A stretch of 64,000 nucleotides of DNA from Buxus sempervirens (Eukaryota > Streptophyta > Magnoliopsida > Buxales > Buxaceae), in assembly GCA_947561395.2 (NCBI GenBank), contig OX387193.1:14012001-14076000 (forward strand), read 5' to 3'. This document shows positions 34,675 to 44,757 of this stretch, in pieces (within the stretch, counting starts at the first letter, position 1; each line of letters opens with the position of its first letter). The notes under the pieces were generated by a model, which was not told the DNA's origin, searched no databases, and saw nothing but the letters and a program-made list of their open reading frames with translations. The position numbers and the translations under genes were made by a program.

Positions 34675-35454
34675 TCACGGGAAGATGGCAGGTTCGAATG
34701 CTTGAAATGACGCTAACATATCAGAGATGTCTCGTCCTTCGATGGACCTTGGCACCTCAAGAAGTTCCTTCAAGAATCCTTGATCAATCAGATCTTGAAT
34801 GTCGTGCCGCAGATCCCAGCACCGGCTTGTGTGGTGCCCTGGAGTGCCAGAATGGTACTCGCATCGTTCCGCGGCATTGTATCTTCTAGCATTGATCAAC
34901 CGGGGGTTCGGGGGCCTAATTTGCAGATACCCCTCCTTCAACAGCGTCAGTAGTAACTCCGCCGTTGTATATGGTAGTGGGGTAAAAACCCTCCTTATTC
35001 TAGCCTCCATTTCTTCTTTTGTTCTCCTTGGGAGACCCTCCGAATCATCCATCAGTTTGTCATGCTGCCCCTTGCCACGGTAGACATTCAGTTTCTTTGT
35101 GAGGTGGAGACCATTTGCCGCGACGGCTTTTCCTTTCTTCCTCTGCATCCGACCATCTGCGACTGTGGGCAGAAGGCTCACTTCTTGTCTGCTCAGGGGT
35201 ATCTTTTCCTTCATGCTTTTGATCTCTTCTTCAAGGACCCTTACTCGGGATCGCAGCTCAAAATTTTCTTCTCCTAACGCCTCCCAACATTTGTTCATCG
35301 TTTCTTCCTTGATTGTTATTGTCCGTAGTAGGCTCTGTAGAGAGGCCACTATGCTAGTTATTTGCTGGGCTACATCATGATTTGTGCCGGAGGTATGGTC
35401 CATGCTGATTGTTGAAGGGAGTTCCTGCCAGGAGAAACAAACATTAGAAATCAA
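34675..35454 (-). CDS. Second gag-like ORF: coiled coil plus gag C-terminal zinc motif
   Basis: Same strand and frame as the first gag ORF, from which it is separated by a stop and a 28-bp T-rich tract. ATG at 35403 would give 242 aa. The N-terminal part is a predicted coiled coil (ENFELRSRVRVLEEEIKSMKEK, about residues 45-66) with no gag core. The C-terminal half is homologous to the end of Tat/Ogre gag: FTPLPYTTAELLLTLLKEGYL, then CEYHSGTPGHHTSRCW and LRHDIQDLIDQG. It therefore duplicates the nucleic-acid-binding end of gag and puts it on a dimerising stalk. A splice-acceptor-like TTTCTCCTGGCAG lies just upstream of the ATG, so it may be expressed from a spliced RNA. No premature stop. Confidence 0.65.
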   Translation of the reverse strand: MISNVCFSWQELPSTISMDHTSGTNHDVAQQITSIVASLQSLLRTITIKEETMNKCWEALGEENFELRSRVRVLEEEIKSMKEKIPLSRQEVSLLPTVADGRMQRKKGKAVAANGLHLTKKLNVYRGKGQHDKLMDDSEGLPRRTKEEMEARIRRVFTPLPYTTAELLLTLLKEGYLQIRPPNPRLINARRYNAAERCEYHSGTPGHHTSRCWDLRHDIQDLIDQGFLKELLEVPRSIEGRDISDMLASFQAFEPAIFP

Positions 35455-35535
35455 AATACCTAAAGTAAAATAACAAGATGCATGATGATTTTTTTTCTTT
35501 CTTCTTTTTTTTTTTTTTTTTTTGTTTGTTTTTTT

Positions 35536-36942
35536 TTAATCCGACAGAGGATCAATTTTGAGTTCCCCGGCTTCAAGAAGATCTTGGACCGCGTGCCGAA
35601 GGCCCCAACATCCATCAGTATCGTGGCCTTGTGCTCCCATGTGGTACTCACAGCTCTTGCTTGGATCATAGCCCTTCATTTTTGATGCCTTAGGATTCGG
35701 CATTGCCAGTTGCAGGTGTCCTTCTCTCAGGAGCGTTGGCAACAACTCAGCCAGCGTGTACGGAAGCGGAGTGAACTCCCGGTTCTTTCTTTCCTCTTTG
35801 GTGAGAGGCCCCCTGAGGCGAGACAGAGCATTGTTGTTGGAGTGGGAGCTCACGCTTTTTGAGGAAGGGATGTGAAACGGCGCAGAAGGCTGTACACGAT
35901 TGACTGCGCTTGCGTCGTCATCGTTCTCTTGCCTTATGCCACTTGAGATTGTTCCATGCAACAAACTCGTCATGGGGCCTCCGAGCTTCTTCATTTTAAT
36001 TGCATCTTCAATTCTTTCTGCTGCCATGATTAGGTCAGTGAAGCTTGTAGTGCACTGTCCCAATAGCATTGTAAAGTATGGTTGCCCCAACGAGGATATG
36101 AACAGGGGAGTCCACTCTTGTTCGAGAAGAGGGGGTTGCACCACGTTTGCCAGTTCCATCCACCTCTTAGCGTAGTCCCGCACAGATTCGCAGTTTCTCT
36201 TTGACAGTCTCTGTAGTTCGGTCCTGGTCCGAACCACTTGGCTATTTAAGTGGTACCGCTGAATGAACACGGCGGCGAGGTCATTCCATGCCTTAACCTT
36301 CTGCTTATCCAGACTTAAGAACCAAGCATATGCTGCCCCAGTTAGAGACCTTTGGAAGATTTGAACCATAATCTTCTCGTCCTTCGCATATTGGCACATG
36401 TCGCCAACATAGGATTGCAAGTGGTTCAATGGGCAGCCTGTGCCGTTGAACTGGTGCAGTTCAGGGCATCTGAACTTGGCTGGGAACTGGATATCCGAGA
36501 AGAAGCAAAGACTTTCTAGCGTAGCCTCGTTCCGAACAGTGCTTGGTTGAAGCTGCTTCACAAGGTCCTCACGTATGGCGGCCATCTGTGCCCTGCTATC
36601 TTCCTTTATTGCCGCCAGCTGCAGCATGTGATCCTCTTTGATTGCTGCCAATCTTTCCTCCAGCCGGGCTTCCCGTGCCCTATTCCAGTCTAGCTCTTCC
36701 TGTCTCAGTTGGATAGGCACAAACGGCTCTTGCTGTGGAGGAGGGATAGGAACTGGAGCGTCTTGTGGCGGCGGGTGCCCTACCCTGGGTGTTGGCTGAG
36801 GTGGTTGCCCCTGTGGGATTTCTGGCATTTGAATCCCTGTGGCATGTACCACGGCTGCCTGTGGGCTTGGATCTGTTATGGCCGGCTGTTCTTCGGCCCT
36901 TTGCTGTGATGATGATGGAATTGGGGCCTCGGCGGGATTCAT
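35536..36942 (-). CDS. gag: Gag protein of the gag-only element
   Basis: 468 codons from ATG 36942, no internal stop. Pro/Gln-rich N-terminus (1-85); coiled coil with three AAIKEDxxxQLAAI-type repeats (about 95-130); gag core (FPAKFRCPELHQFNGTGCP, IFQRSLTGAAYAWF, DYAKRWMELA; about 145-300); Ser-rich linker; FTPLPYTLAELLPTLLREG; and a zinc-knuckle-like CEYHMGAQGHDTDGCW near 440. It resembles the Ogre-like gag at 14130-16685 over the whole core but ends after the zinc motif with no protease. Role: forms the particle and packages RNA; enzymes would come from a partner element. The intact frame in a copy with similar LTRs suggests recent selection or recent insertion. Confidence 0.85.
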   Translation of the reverse strand: MNPAEAPIPSSSQQRAEEQPAITDPSPQAAVVHATGIQMPEIPQGQPPQPTPRVGHPPPQDAPVPIPPPQQEPFVPIQLRQEELDWNRAREARLEERLAAIKEDHMLQLAAIKEDSRAQMAAIREDLVKQLQPSTVRNEATLESLCFFSDIQFPAKFRCPELHQFNGTGCPLNHLQSYVGDMCQYAKDEKIMVQIFQRSLTGAAYAWFLSLDKQKVKAWNDLAAVFIQRYHLNSQVVRTRTELQRLSKRNCESVRDYAKRWMELANVVQPPLLEQEWTPLFISSLGQPYFTMLLGQCTTSFTDLIMAAERIEDAIKMKKLGGPMTSLLHGTISSGIRQENDDDASAVNRVQPSAPFHIPSSKSVSSHSNNNALSRLRGPLTKEERKNREFTPLPYTLAELLPTLLREGHLQLAMPNPKASKMKGYDPSKSCEYHMGAQGHDTDGCWGLRHAVQDLLEAGELKIDPLSD

Positions 36943-38167
36943 TGCAGTCCTCTCTCACTGTGAAGGCCAAGTTATGAATGGTGCTCTAAATGTGAAATAT
37001 CCGAACTGTACCTGATTATCAAAAATCTTGATCAGTCCCTACTCTAATTATGAACGGGGTGTTATGTGTGACGGGATCATTACACCGTGAGTGATACTCT
37101 TGTGCCATGACTGGCAAAACAAATGCAAGGTTGTTCATGCATGAAAATCACGACCTAACCAAACCACACTGCAAAGAGAGTGTGACAGTGCCCTGGTTGT
37201 CCGAAAAGCTCCTAAGACTTGTGAAGTTTAAAACCTTGTAACATGGTCTTTTAGAGATCTGAAACTCTAGAAGCCATGCCGTATTTGTCGATTTTCAAAA
37301 ATTGTGCAACGTGTACTTTACGAGTAGAAATCCTTGAAAAACCTGTTGCGAGGATGGAACCTTAAAATCCGTGCCCTGATTGGCAGCGACTGTAAAATCC
37401 TTTGAAATCGTGCAGCGGCAAGTGAATTATAAGAATCAGGAAACGCATTCTGGGCAGCTTGCACTGTGCCATGAATGGCATGGAGAATGTATGCCCCAAG
37501 ATGGGCGATTTAATTTTCGTCTATATGGCTAGCTCAATATAACCACAAATGACGGTTTATTGCGCATCGCAAGAGATGATGTTTATGTCATGGAAGCCGA
37601 TTCAATGTAGGCCTGGAGGCCACTTTATTGTGTGCTTCGAAAAGCAACTTTGATGTACGCCTGGAGGCGATTTGATGTACGCTCGGAGGCGATTTAATGT
37701 ACGCCCGAAGGCGATTTGATGTATGCCCGAAGGCGATTTGATATACGCCCAGAGGCGACTTTGGTTTAGGAAATTATTTTGTGCACTTTTGAAAGCGGTT
37801 TGACCAAAAACATTTGCGCAAATGATCTCGAAGTGCGTGCATTTAATATATAAACAGGCATGTATATAAGCAAAATGAACTCAAATCCTATTACCATCTA
37901 GCAAATCTATGTTATTAAACAATCATAAAAAACACTCAAAAGTGTGTGCACAGTCCTAAAAAATGGTTGGTGCCTATCAAGGCACGACTCCTAGAGATAC
38001 TTGTGTAAGGAAGCACGTCCAAGTCCCGACTGGCCTTTTGTCTTTCACCTGTTCTTCCCTCTACTTTGTGGCGTCGGTTCACAGCAACTTTTCAACTTGC
38101 CATCGAGGGCGAATTTTTACAAGATATTTACAAAAACTGCAAATAATTCATCCTTAAGGCTGTTGGG
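36943..38167 (-). other. Leader of the gag-only element, gag-proximal part
   Basis: Noncoding. Contains a short tandem repeat at about 37591-37762: six to seven units of about 22 bp with the core TTGATGTACGCCCGGAGGCGA. Confidence 0.6.
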
Positions 38168-40529
38168 TGTAACGCCCCGAACCCGGGTCAGTCCAAACCG
38201 GCACCCGACCCGAACCCGGTTCGCTACTGTAACAACCCGAATTTAGTTCAACAACCAAATCCGAGGTGTTACTGGCCCATATCAATTACAACATCAATAA
38301 CATACTAGACCAAAGAAAGTAAATCCAATCCATATATCTTAAACTATCAGAGTTGCGGAAACAAGTATGTGCGGAAGTGTAGATTAAAATCATCAAACAA
38401 GCATGAAGCTTGACCATCAATCAATATTATCAAGTCTGGTAGAATGAACTGGTTACTAACTCTCTCTTGCCTCTCTCATACATCAAATCCAATTAATGAT
38501 AATAAACCAATTAAAATGCTAAGTCTATAACATCAATCCACCTCAGAAAAGATCTGGATAATAATAATCCTCCGGCGAATACTCGGCTATCTCTCCCTGG
38601 AAGTCTAAAAGATCCCCCTCTCGCGTATCAGCTGAAAAAATGGAATAGAAGTAGGGTGAGATACGAATATCTCAGTAGGTAACACATGCATGATTAAACA
38701 GTTAATATACGGAAAGTAACAGTTCATGCACGATAAAGCAACATCGATAAATCAGGCTCGCATAATCATTTATACTATTCATGAACACAAAACAGTTTGA
38801 TAAACAGTTCTAGAAATGATTTTCAACAAGTTTTAATATAAGATCTCAATAGACAAATCAATAGCATAATCCATGCATTGCCAGGATGTACTAAGCAGTC
38901 ACATCCAATCAATATCCCAATCACATGCATCCCGCACGTGCACAATATTAATCATATCAAGTGTTATGTTTTCAGTGTCATTGTAGGACTCACAAAGTTA
39001 GATAAACCTTTTGAGATGATTCTCAACCAATTGCTATACCACCGTGCGACTTAGGAGCGATGCTACTAATGATACTCAAGCCCCATGCAGCGCAGTTTAG
39101 ACAAGAGCCGTAGTCACCGACTTATTGCACACGTACCCATCAAAGTTGGTATGTACCACCAGCATGCAGCACTAGAATCAATACATGGAGGTGGTTGCTT
39201 ATCCACATGTACAGGGAATCACCAGCGGCTCACCGGGGTGTCCCTCCAGACATAGGACCTTCCCAGACAAACTAACTTGCAAAGGAAGCGCGTCGCATAT
39301 AGGAGTAACTCAACCCAAATGACATATCCCTCAGCTATCTAGCTACGACTATGGATCCACAACCAGCTATGCCCACTAGACTCCAAAATTCCCTAAAATA
39401 TCATATTTCTATAAGGGTTGGTGCCTAGCGGCATATAATGGTTATATCTGTACATTCACCTCATTATTCAGTCATTCGGATTATGAACTCTCTTTATAAT
39501 GTCTTATGATTTATAATGCCATTTAAAAGTGTTTAGATAGTCAAATGGTAGTTAGGCTTTTCCAAAATCACATTTCTCGTTTACCTTCAAAACTGGGCAA
39601 CTAATGTCCTAAATATCTCCCTAATTTGTTTTTCTGTAAAACAGGGATTTAGGTAGTTTATTTTGGTCTTAAAACACCTTAATTAATCATTAAAATTGTC
39701 TAAAAATAGTTTAGAATTGAATTAGGTTCGAAATTATGAAAAATTGGAAATTCTGCTGAGAGCGCCTGGGATCGCTCAGGATCGCTCCGGGCGGTCATCA
39801 GTCGGCGGTAGTGCAAATTCGAGCGCCCACGGTCCGTCGTCCCGCGGTCCACGGCGTCCTCGAGTATTTAACCAGCGCCTAAGATCGCCGATGAGCGCCT
39901 CGCATAGTCGAGGTCGGCGGTCTCACCAAATCGAACAGAAACAATTCTAAATCACGATTTTTCACGTCTAAACTCATTCTAATGTATTTATAACATGCTT
40001 AGCTAACTAAATACAACTTTACATATCATAGAAACATGCTTTTGCGATTAAACAGAGATAAATCCGAATTTTAAACCCAAACGGTGTCACCTACCTCTCT
40101 ACGCTGATTCCTTCTTCGCTATTATGCACAATGACGAACTCTTGCACTGAAGAATCCTCTGGACGATGAACGCACGCCCAGCCCTTCCTTCTTCTTCTCC
40201 TTCTTCTTCCCTTGGTCGCTTGAACAACTCGTCCCTTGCGGCTCTTCAATACGAGCGACAATACACGTATATGAATTAGGTTAATTCTTTATACATATTT
40301 ATACCCCCTGATCCTATGCATCTCCCATGCAACTCTTCTATACACCTTGCCCACTCAGAATACATACCTCGATATCTCACGATCGGACGGTCAGATCTGC
40401 GTCTACTTCTGGATCTCCGCTAAGTTGATCACCCCCTACAATATTAAAATGGTTCTATCAATTTATAACTCTGGGTAATATTATTTACTAATTTAATTTA
40501 TTATTTAAGGGAAATTCGGGGTTTTACAT
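38168..40529. mobile_element. Solo LTR nested in the gag-only element
   Basis: 2362 bp, starting TGTAACGCCCCGAACCCGGG and ending TTCGGGGTTTTACA on the plus strand. It is homologous to the truncated LTR at 7911-8341 in the same orientation, and in opposite orientation to the solo LTR at 24268-48486. No internal region. Flanks TTGGG and TTTGG are not an exact duplication; shifting one base gives four of five matches, so the duplication is decayed or the edge is off by one. A CpG-rich segment lies at 39750-39925. Confidence 0.75.
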
Positions 40530-41660
40530 TTGGAGCCAAAAGGGAGGATACAAATTGCTTTCAAAGCGGGTAGGCTAAAAATTCCTAGATCTAGGGTTTA
40601 GTGCCCATGTTCTGATCTGGCATCCTTTCATCTGTTTGTCTGATCTGGCCGGATTTCGTCTGCTCTAAAAGACCAATCTGGACTCAAAGTGCTCCCTGAA
40701 GATTCAATGGGTCAAGGCCCACGGCTCTCGGGACTCAATGCATGGATCTGGGGTGGTTTCCCTGATCAAAGTTAGGTTGGCTTCCTAAATTAGGGCTGAG
40801 GTAGCCCCTGATCTAGGGTTCACTCAATTTTGATGCAGAAAGCGGGGGTTGCTGCCCCAAATGGACTCTGGGTTTATTGTTGATTTTACTCCTCTTATAT
40901 TCATCATTCACAACATTCTCACCCTCGCATGCTCAACGCATAGTTTATTCAGATACGTTAGGTGGGGAAGGATACCCAGCCCGAGACATAAGCCTACAAG
41001 GGTCTGGACCAGTACTGGATCCTCGCGTGCCACAGCAAGAAACCAGTGGTGCTAATGGACTCCAGAAAACTGGGGGGATGGGTTTACCCTGATTTCCCCG
41101 GCAAGCCACGGGAGCATAGGTGCTAATACCATCCCAAAGTTCAGTTCATAGGAATCAGAAGGGTAGGCTGCTAGAGAGATCTAGGTTTTGGAAAAGAAGA
41201 TGCAATATCCGCTCTCATTCATTCAGGGTCGGATCATTCACGCAGTCCCCCTCGTGCGTGTCACCCCACGCAGTTTATCACAAAAGAACGGGAAATAAAA
41301 AATCCATCCACGGTGTGGTGGTGTGCCCGTGTGTGCAGTTGGACTGCATGCTGTGTCTACACAGGTGAGTTTGGTCTAGATTTTGTTGGTAAAGGGATTG
41401 TTACTGTCTCGTATAGTAAGGTGCAGAATTAACACGCAATACGAGGTTCCGGGAGAGTCCCCAGGTAAGTGGGGGGTCACAAGGGACCGCTTAAATCCCA
41501 CTTGCCTTAGGCAATTATCGCGTCCCTTTGACAGGACTCCCCAGAACGCGTAATTACGCGTATTCTATATCTTACTAAACGAAGTAGTAAGAAACCCTAA
41601 ATATCAACTAAATCCCTTATGCTGACTCATCTAACCAGGGTCCTACTGGGCTGACACTTA
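40530..41660 (-). other. Leader of the gag-only element, LTR-proximal part
   Basis: Noncoding, no gene recognised. Short frames on both strands lack domains. Confidence 0.5.
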
Positions 41661-41678
41661 TCCCCAGTGGAGTCGCCA
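41661..41678 (-). promoter_or_regulatory. Primer binding site of the gag-only element, tRNA-Arg
   Basis: Minus strand TGGCGACTCCACTGGGGA, 3 bp from the LTR edge at 41682. As far as I can recall the plant tRNA-Arg(ACG) 3' end, the complement is exact. It fixes the element's orientation. Confidence 0.8.
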
Positions 41679-41681
41679 GGC

Positions 41682-44600
41682 TGTGCGCGCGTGGGAAACG
41701 CGGCACGGGGTAATTCGGAGTCGCCACCGCCTGATGGGGTGCAGGCGGACACCTGGGTGCCTAATCCTGTCTATTAGGGCTTTTGGGTCTGCGGCTTGAG
41801 ATTCTAAGTCTGTTCTCGGTTGTGGTCCGGGGAAGTCCGTAGACACCCCGGTCCACCCCGTCAGATGACGGGTCCCGTGGGTTCCCTGGTTTGAGTCAGC
41901 TTCCATTGGTCTCACCCGATTCCTAATCCGATATGCAGTTTGGTTAAGTCTGGCGGGACCACCTGAGTGGTGTGGGTCCCTTTAATTGCTTTTATCTTGT
42001 TTAATTAGGTGATCTGGGTCTGGTTGGGTGGGCCCTGTTGGAAGGCCCACGGTATCCTTGGTGGGCTTAGTGAAGCCCGTGTACCCTTGTGGACCTCAGT
42101 CTAGCCTGAGAGGTCCTTTGGGCTTTGGTTAGTTCAATAGATTTTACTTTAAGTTAAGCTTTGAAGATTAAGTGTTTTTCATGCACAAGTGGGCCGGATT
42201 GGTTTGTGGGCCCCTAAGGTGGGCCCACATGGTGGCCAAGTATTTTTATTAGATTTATCTTTTTAATCTGCCAAAGTGAGCTGGACACTGGGCTTGGGGC
42301 CCGTAGTCCAAATCTGGGCTTGTAAGCCCAAGTTACCAGAAATTAGGGTTTGCACCCTTCCTTGGTTCGGTTGGTGGGCTTTGGTGGGCCCGGTAGGCCC
42401 TTGCCCTTGGTCTCGGCCAAACCACGCAATTCATGCATCAATTTCACATAACAAGGCTCGGGTGGGCCGCATTGGGTTTGGCCCGCCCAATTCAAATTGT
42501 TCATTTTACGAGGTGAGCGCGAGGTGAGCGGACCCAAGCTAGGTGAGCGCGAGCTCAGCGCAGGGTGAGCGCGAGATGAGCGCATCCAAATTTAGGTGAG
42601 CATGAGGTGCGCGCGAGGTGAGCGCGAGATGAGCGCATCCAAATTTAGGTGAGCACGAGGTGAGCGCGAGGTGAGCAGACCCAAGCTAGGTGAGTGCGAG
42701 CTCAGCGCGAGGTGAGCGTGAGCTCAGCGCAGACCCTGACTCTCTGTTTTTTCTCTCCAAACTCCATTTCCGACTGGTTTTAAGCTCTCTAACTGGTTTC
42801 TGGGGATCCTTAGAACCCCAGCAGACCTCTAACATACCTGGAAATTAATCTAACCTAAGTTGTGAGGATCAAACCTCTTTGCAAACCTACAAATCCGAAC
42901 AAAACACTAACAGAACATAATAAAATCCGGAAACAGACACTAACAACACCATGAATTAACAGAACCCGAATAAGGAAGAAGGGAACGGGGGGGCTTTATC
43001 GGGATACATTAGATCTTCGCAGGAACATACTCCTTTAAAATGAAACCAATAACAAAAGCAAGCAGGCAAAATGAATCCGAAGCAGGCAAAAGACCAGATC
43101 TGGTCCCGGGAGAGACTTATCTTTCTAAACATGGCCAAATGAATCTAATCTTAGATATGCTGTGTAAAAAATACAAGAGAGAACATTACCTTGAATGTTT
43201 CGAGGCCCTAGAGGGGGGGAAGCATCTCCTTGAAGCGCAAATGGTTGCCGGAGCAGTTACTCTCCACACCCACAGCGAGGTCTCCTTCGGGTTTGATGAG
43301 GAAGAAGAGGAAGAGAGGAACGGGGTCTTCAAAAGCCGAACAAAGGATGCCGAAAAAGAAACAGGCAACCTTAAAAACTGCCCGGCAAAAAAAAAAAAAA
43401 ATCTCCAACCACAAGAAGGTCGAACCAAAAAAAATGCAGAACCCCCTGCAATGAGGACTCTCGCGGCTTTTATAGGCAGGGAAAAGGGGTGCCGCTCACC
43501 TTGGCGCCCAGCTCAAGGTGGGCGCAAGCCCGCTTGCCACGTCCGCGCGAGCGGCATAATGATGAAAATCATTTAATGCCGCCGCTCGCCGGACGTAAAA
43601 ATCTAAAAAATTCGGATTTAGTCCCTGGCAATTTTTGATTTAATCCGATATTCTCGGATTTTCACGGATTTAGTCCCTGGGATATTTCGTATGTTTGGAT
43701 ATTTACGGATTTAATCCCCGAGATATTTTCCTGCGCAACTCGCCACGTGTGCAGCTTTTTGCCACGTGCGCAGATTGCCGGTTTTGCTGCCCGGGAATTT
43801 CGTCAGCTCATATTTCCTTCATCCGGACTCCGATCTGGGCAAACTTAGTTTCATTAGAATCGTATCGGAGCCCTCCATCCCATGACCTAGGGGTAGGCCT
43901 CCGGATCGGATTTTAGCAGAAAGTCAACTTTTGGCTTTGCTCAAGTTTGACTGCCCGCAGAACCTTCATCCGGACCCCGATTCTTGCAAACTCGGTTGCG
44001 TTGGAACCGTGTCGAGACTCTCTATCCAATGACCTAGGGGTAGGTCTCTGGATCGGATTTTAGCAGAAAGTCAACTTTTGGCTCTGCTCAAGTTTGACCG
44101 CCCGCAGAACCTTCATCCGGACCCCGATTCCTGCAAACTCAGTTGCGTTGGGATCGTGTTGAGATTCTCTATCTAATGACCTAGGGTAGGTCTCTGGATC
44201 GGATTTTAGCAGAAAGTCAACTTTTGGCTCTGCTCAAGTTTGACCGCCCGCAGAACCTTCATCTGGACCCCGATTCCTGCAAACTCAGTTGCGTTGGAAT
44301 CGTGTCGAGATTCTCTATCCAATGACCTAGGGGTAGGCCTCTGGATCGGATTTTAGCAGAAAGTCAACTTTTGGCTCTGCTCAGGTTTGACCGCCCGCAG
44401 AACGTTCATCCGGACCCCGATTCCTGCAAACTCAGTTGCGTTGGGATCGTGTTGAGATTCTCTATCCAATGATATAAAGCAAGGTACTTGGCACGGAATT
44501 TGAGGAAAAGTCAACTCTTGGCTTTTCCTTAAGTTTGACCGCCCGCCGACCCTTCGTCCGGACCCCGATTCCTGCAAACTCAGTTGCGTTGGAACCGTGT

Positions 44601-44752
44601 CGAGATTCTCTATCCAATGGCATAAAGCGAGGTGGCCAATTTTCACTTGATCAAAAAGTCAACCTTTCACCCCTTAGGGTTTGACTTTCTGTCCAGGGTT
44701 TGCATTTTTGGTTTTTTTTTTTTTCTGGGAGCGCAAAAATGAGGTGCTTACA
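41682..44752 (-). repeat. 5' LTR (right copy) of the gag-only element
   Basis: 3071 bp. It matches the left LTR closely except for a deletion that joins TTCATTTTAC directly to GAGGTGAGCG at about 42508, removing the 23-unit array, and a 22-bp loss in the word array. TATA box on the minus strand at 43468-43474. The 147-bp repeats lie at 43800-44655. Confidence 0.88.
43800..44655 (-). repeat. 147-bp tandem repeat in U3 (right LTR)
   Basis: Anchors at 43824, 43971, 44118, 44264, 44411 and 44559: spacing 147, 147, 146, 147, 148. The 146 reflects a single G lost in the GACCTAGGGG block. Confidence 0.92.
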
Positions 44753-44757
44753 GCCAC

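Larger units (their letters stand above)
25906..44752 (-). mobile_element. Gag-only nonautonomous LTR retrotransposon (TR-GAG type)
   Basis: 18,847 bp, flanked by a perfect duplication GCCAC (25901-25905 and 44753-44757). Minus orientation is fixed by the tRNA-Arg primer site next to the right LTR, the polypurine tract next to the left LTR, and TATA boxes on the minus strand. The internal region (30052-41681) holds two gag-like ORFs, a repeat-rich 3' UTR and a nested solo LTR, with no protease, RT, RNase H or integrase. Primer and polypurine sequences are of the same type as in the Ogre-like element, so an Ogre-like partner probably mobilises it. The LTRs differ by few substitutions but greatly in length (4146 versus 3071 bp). 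Confidence 0.88.
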
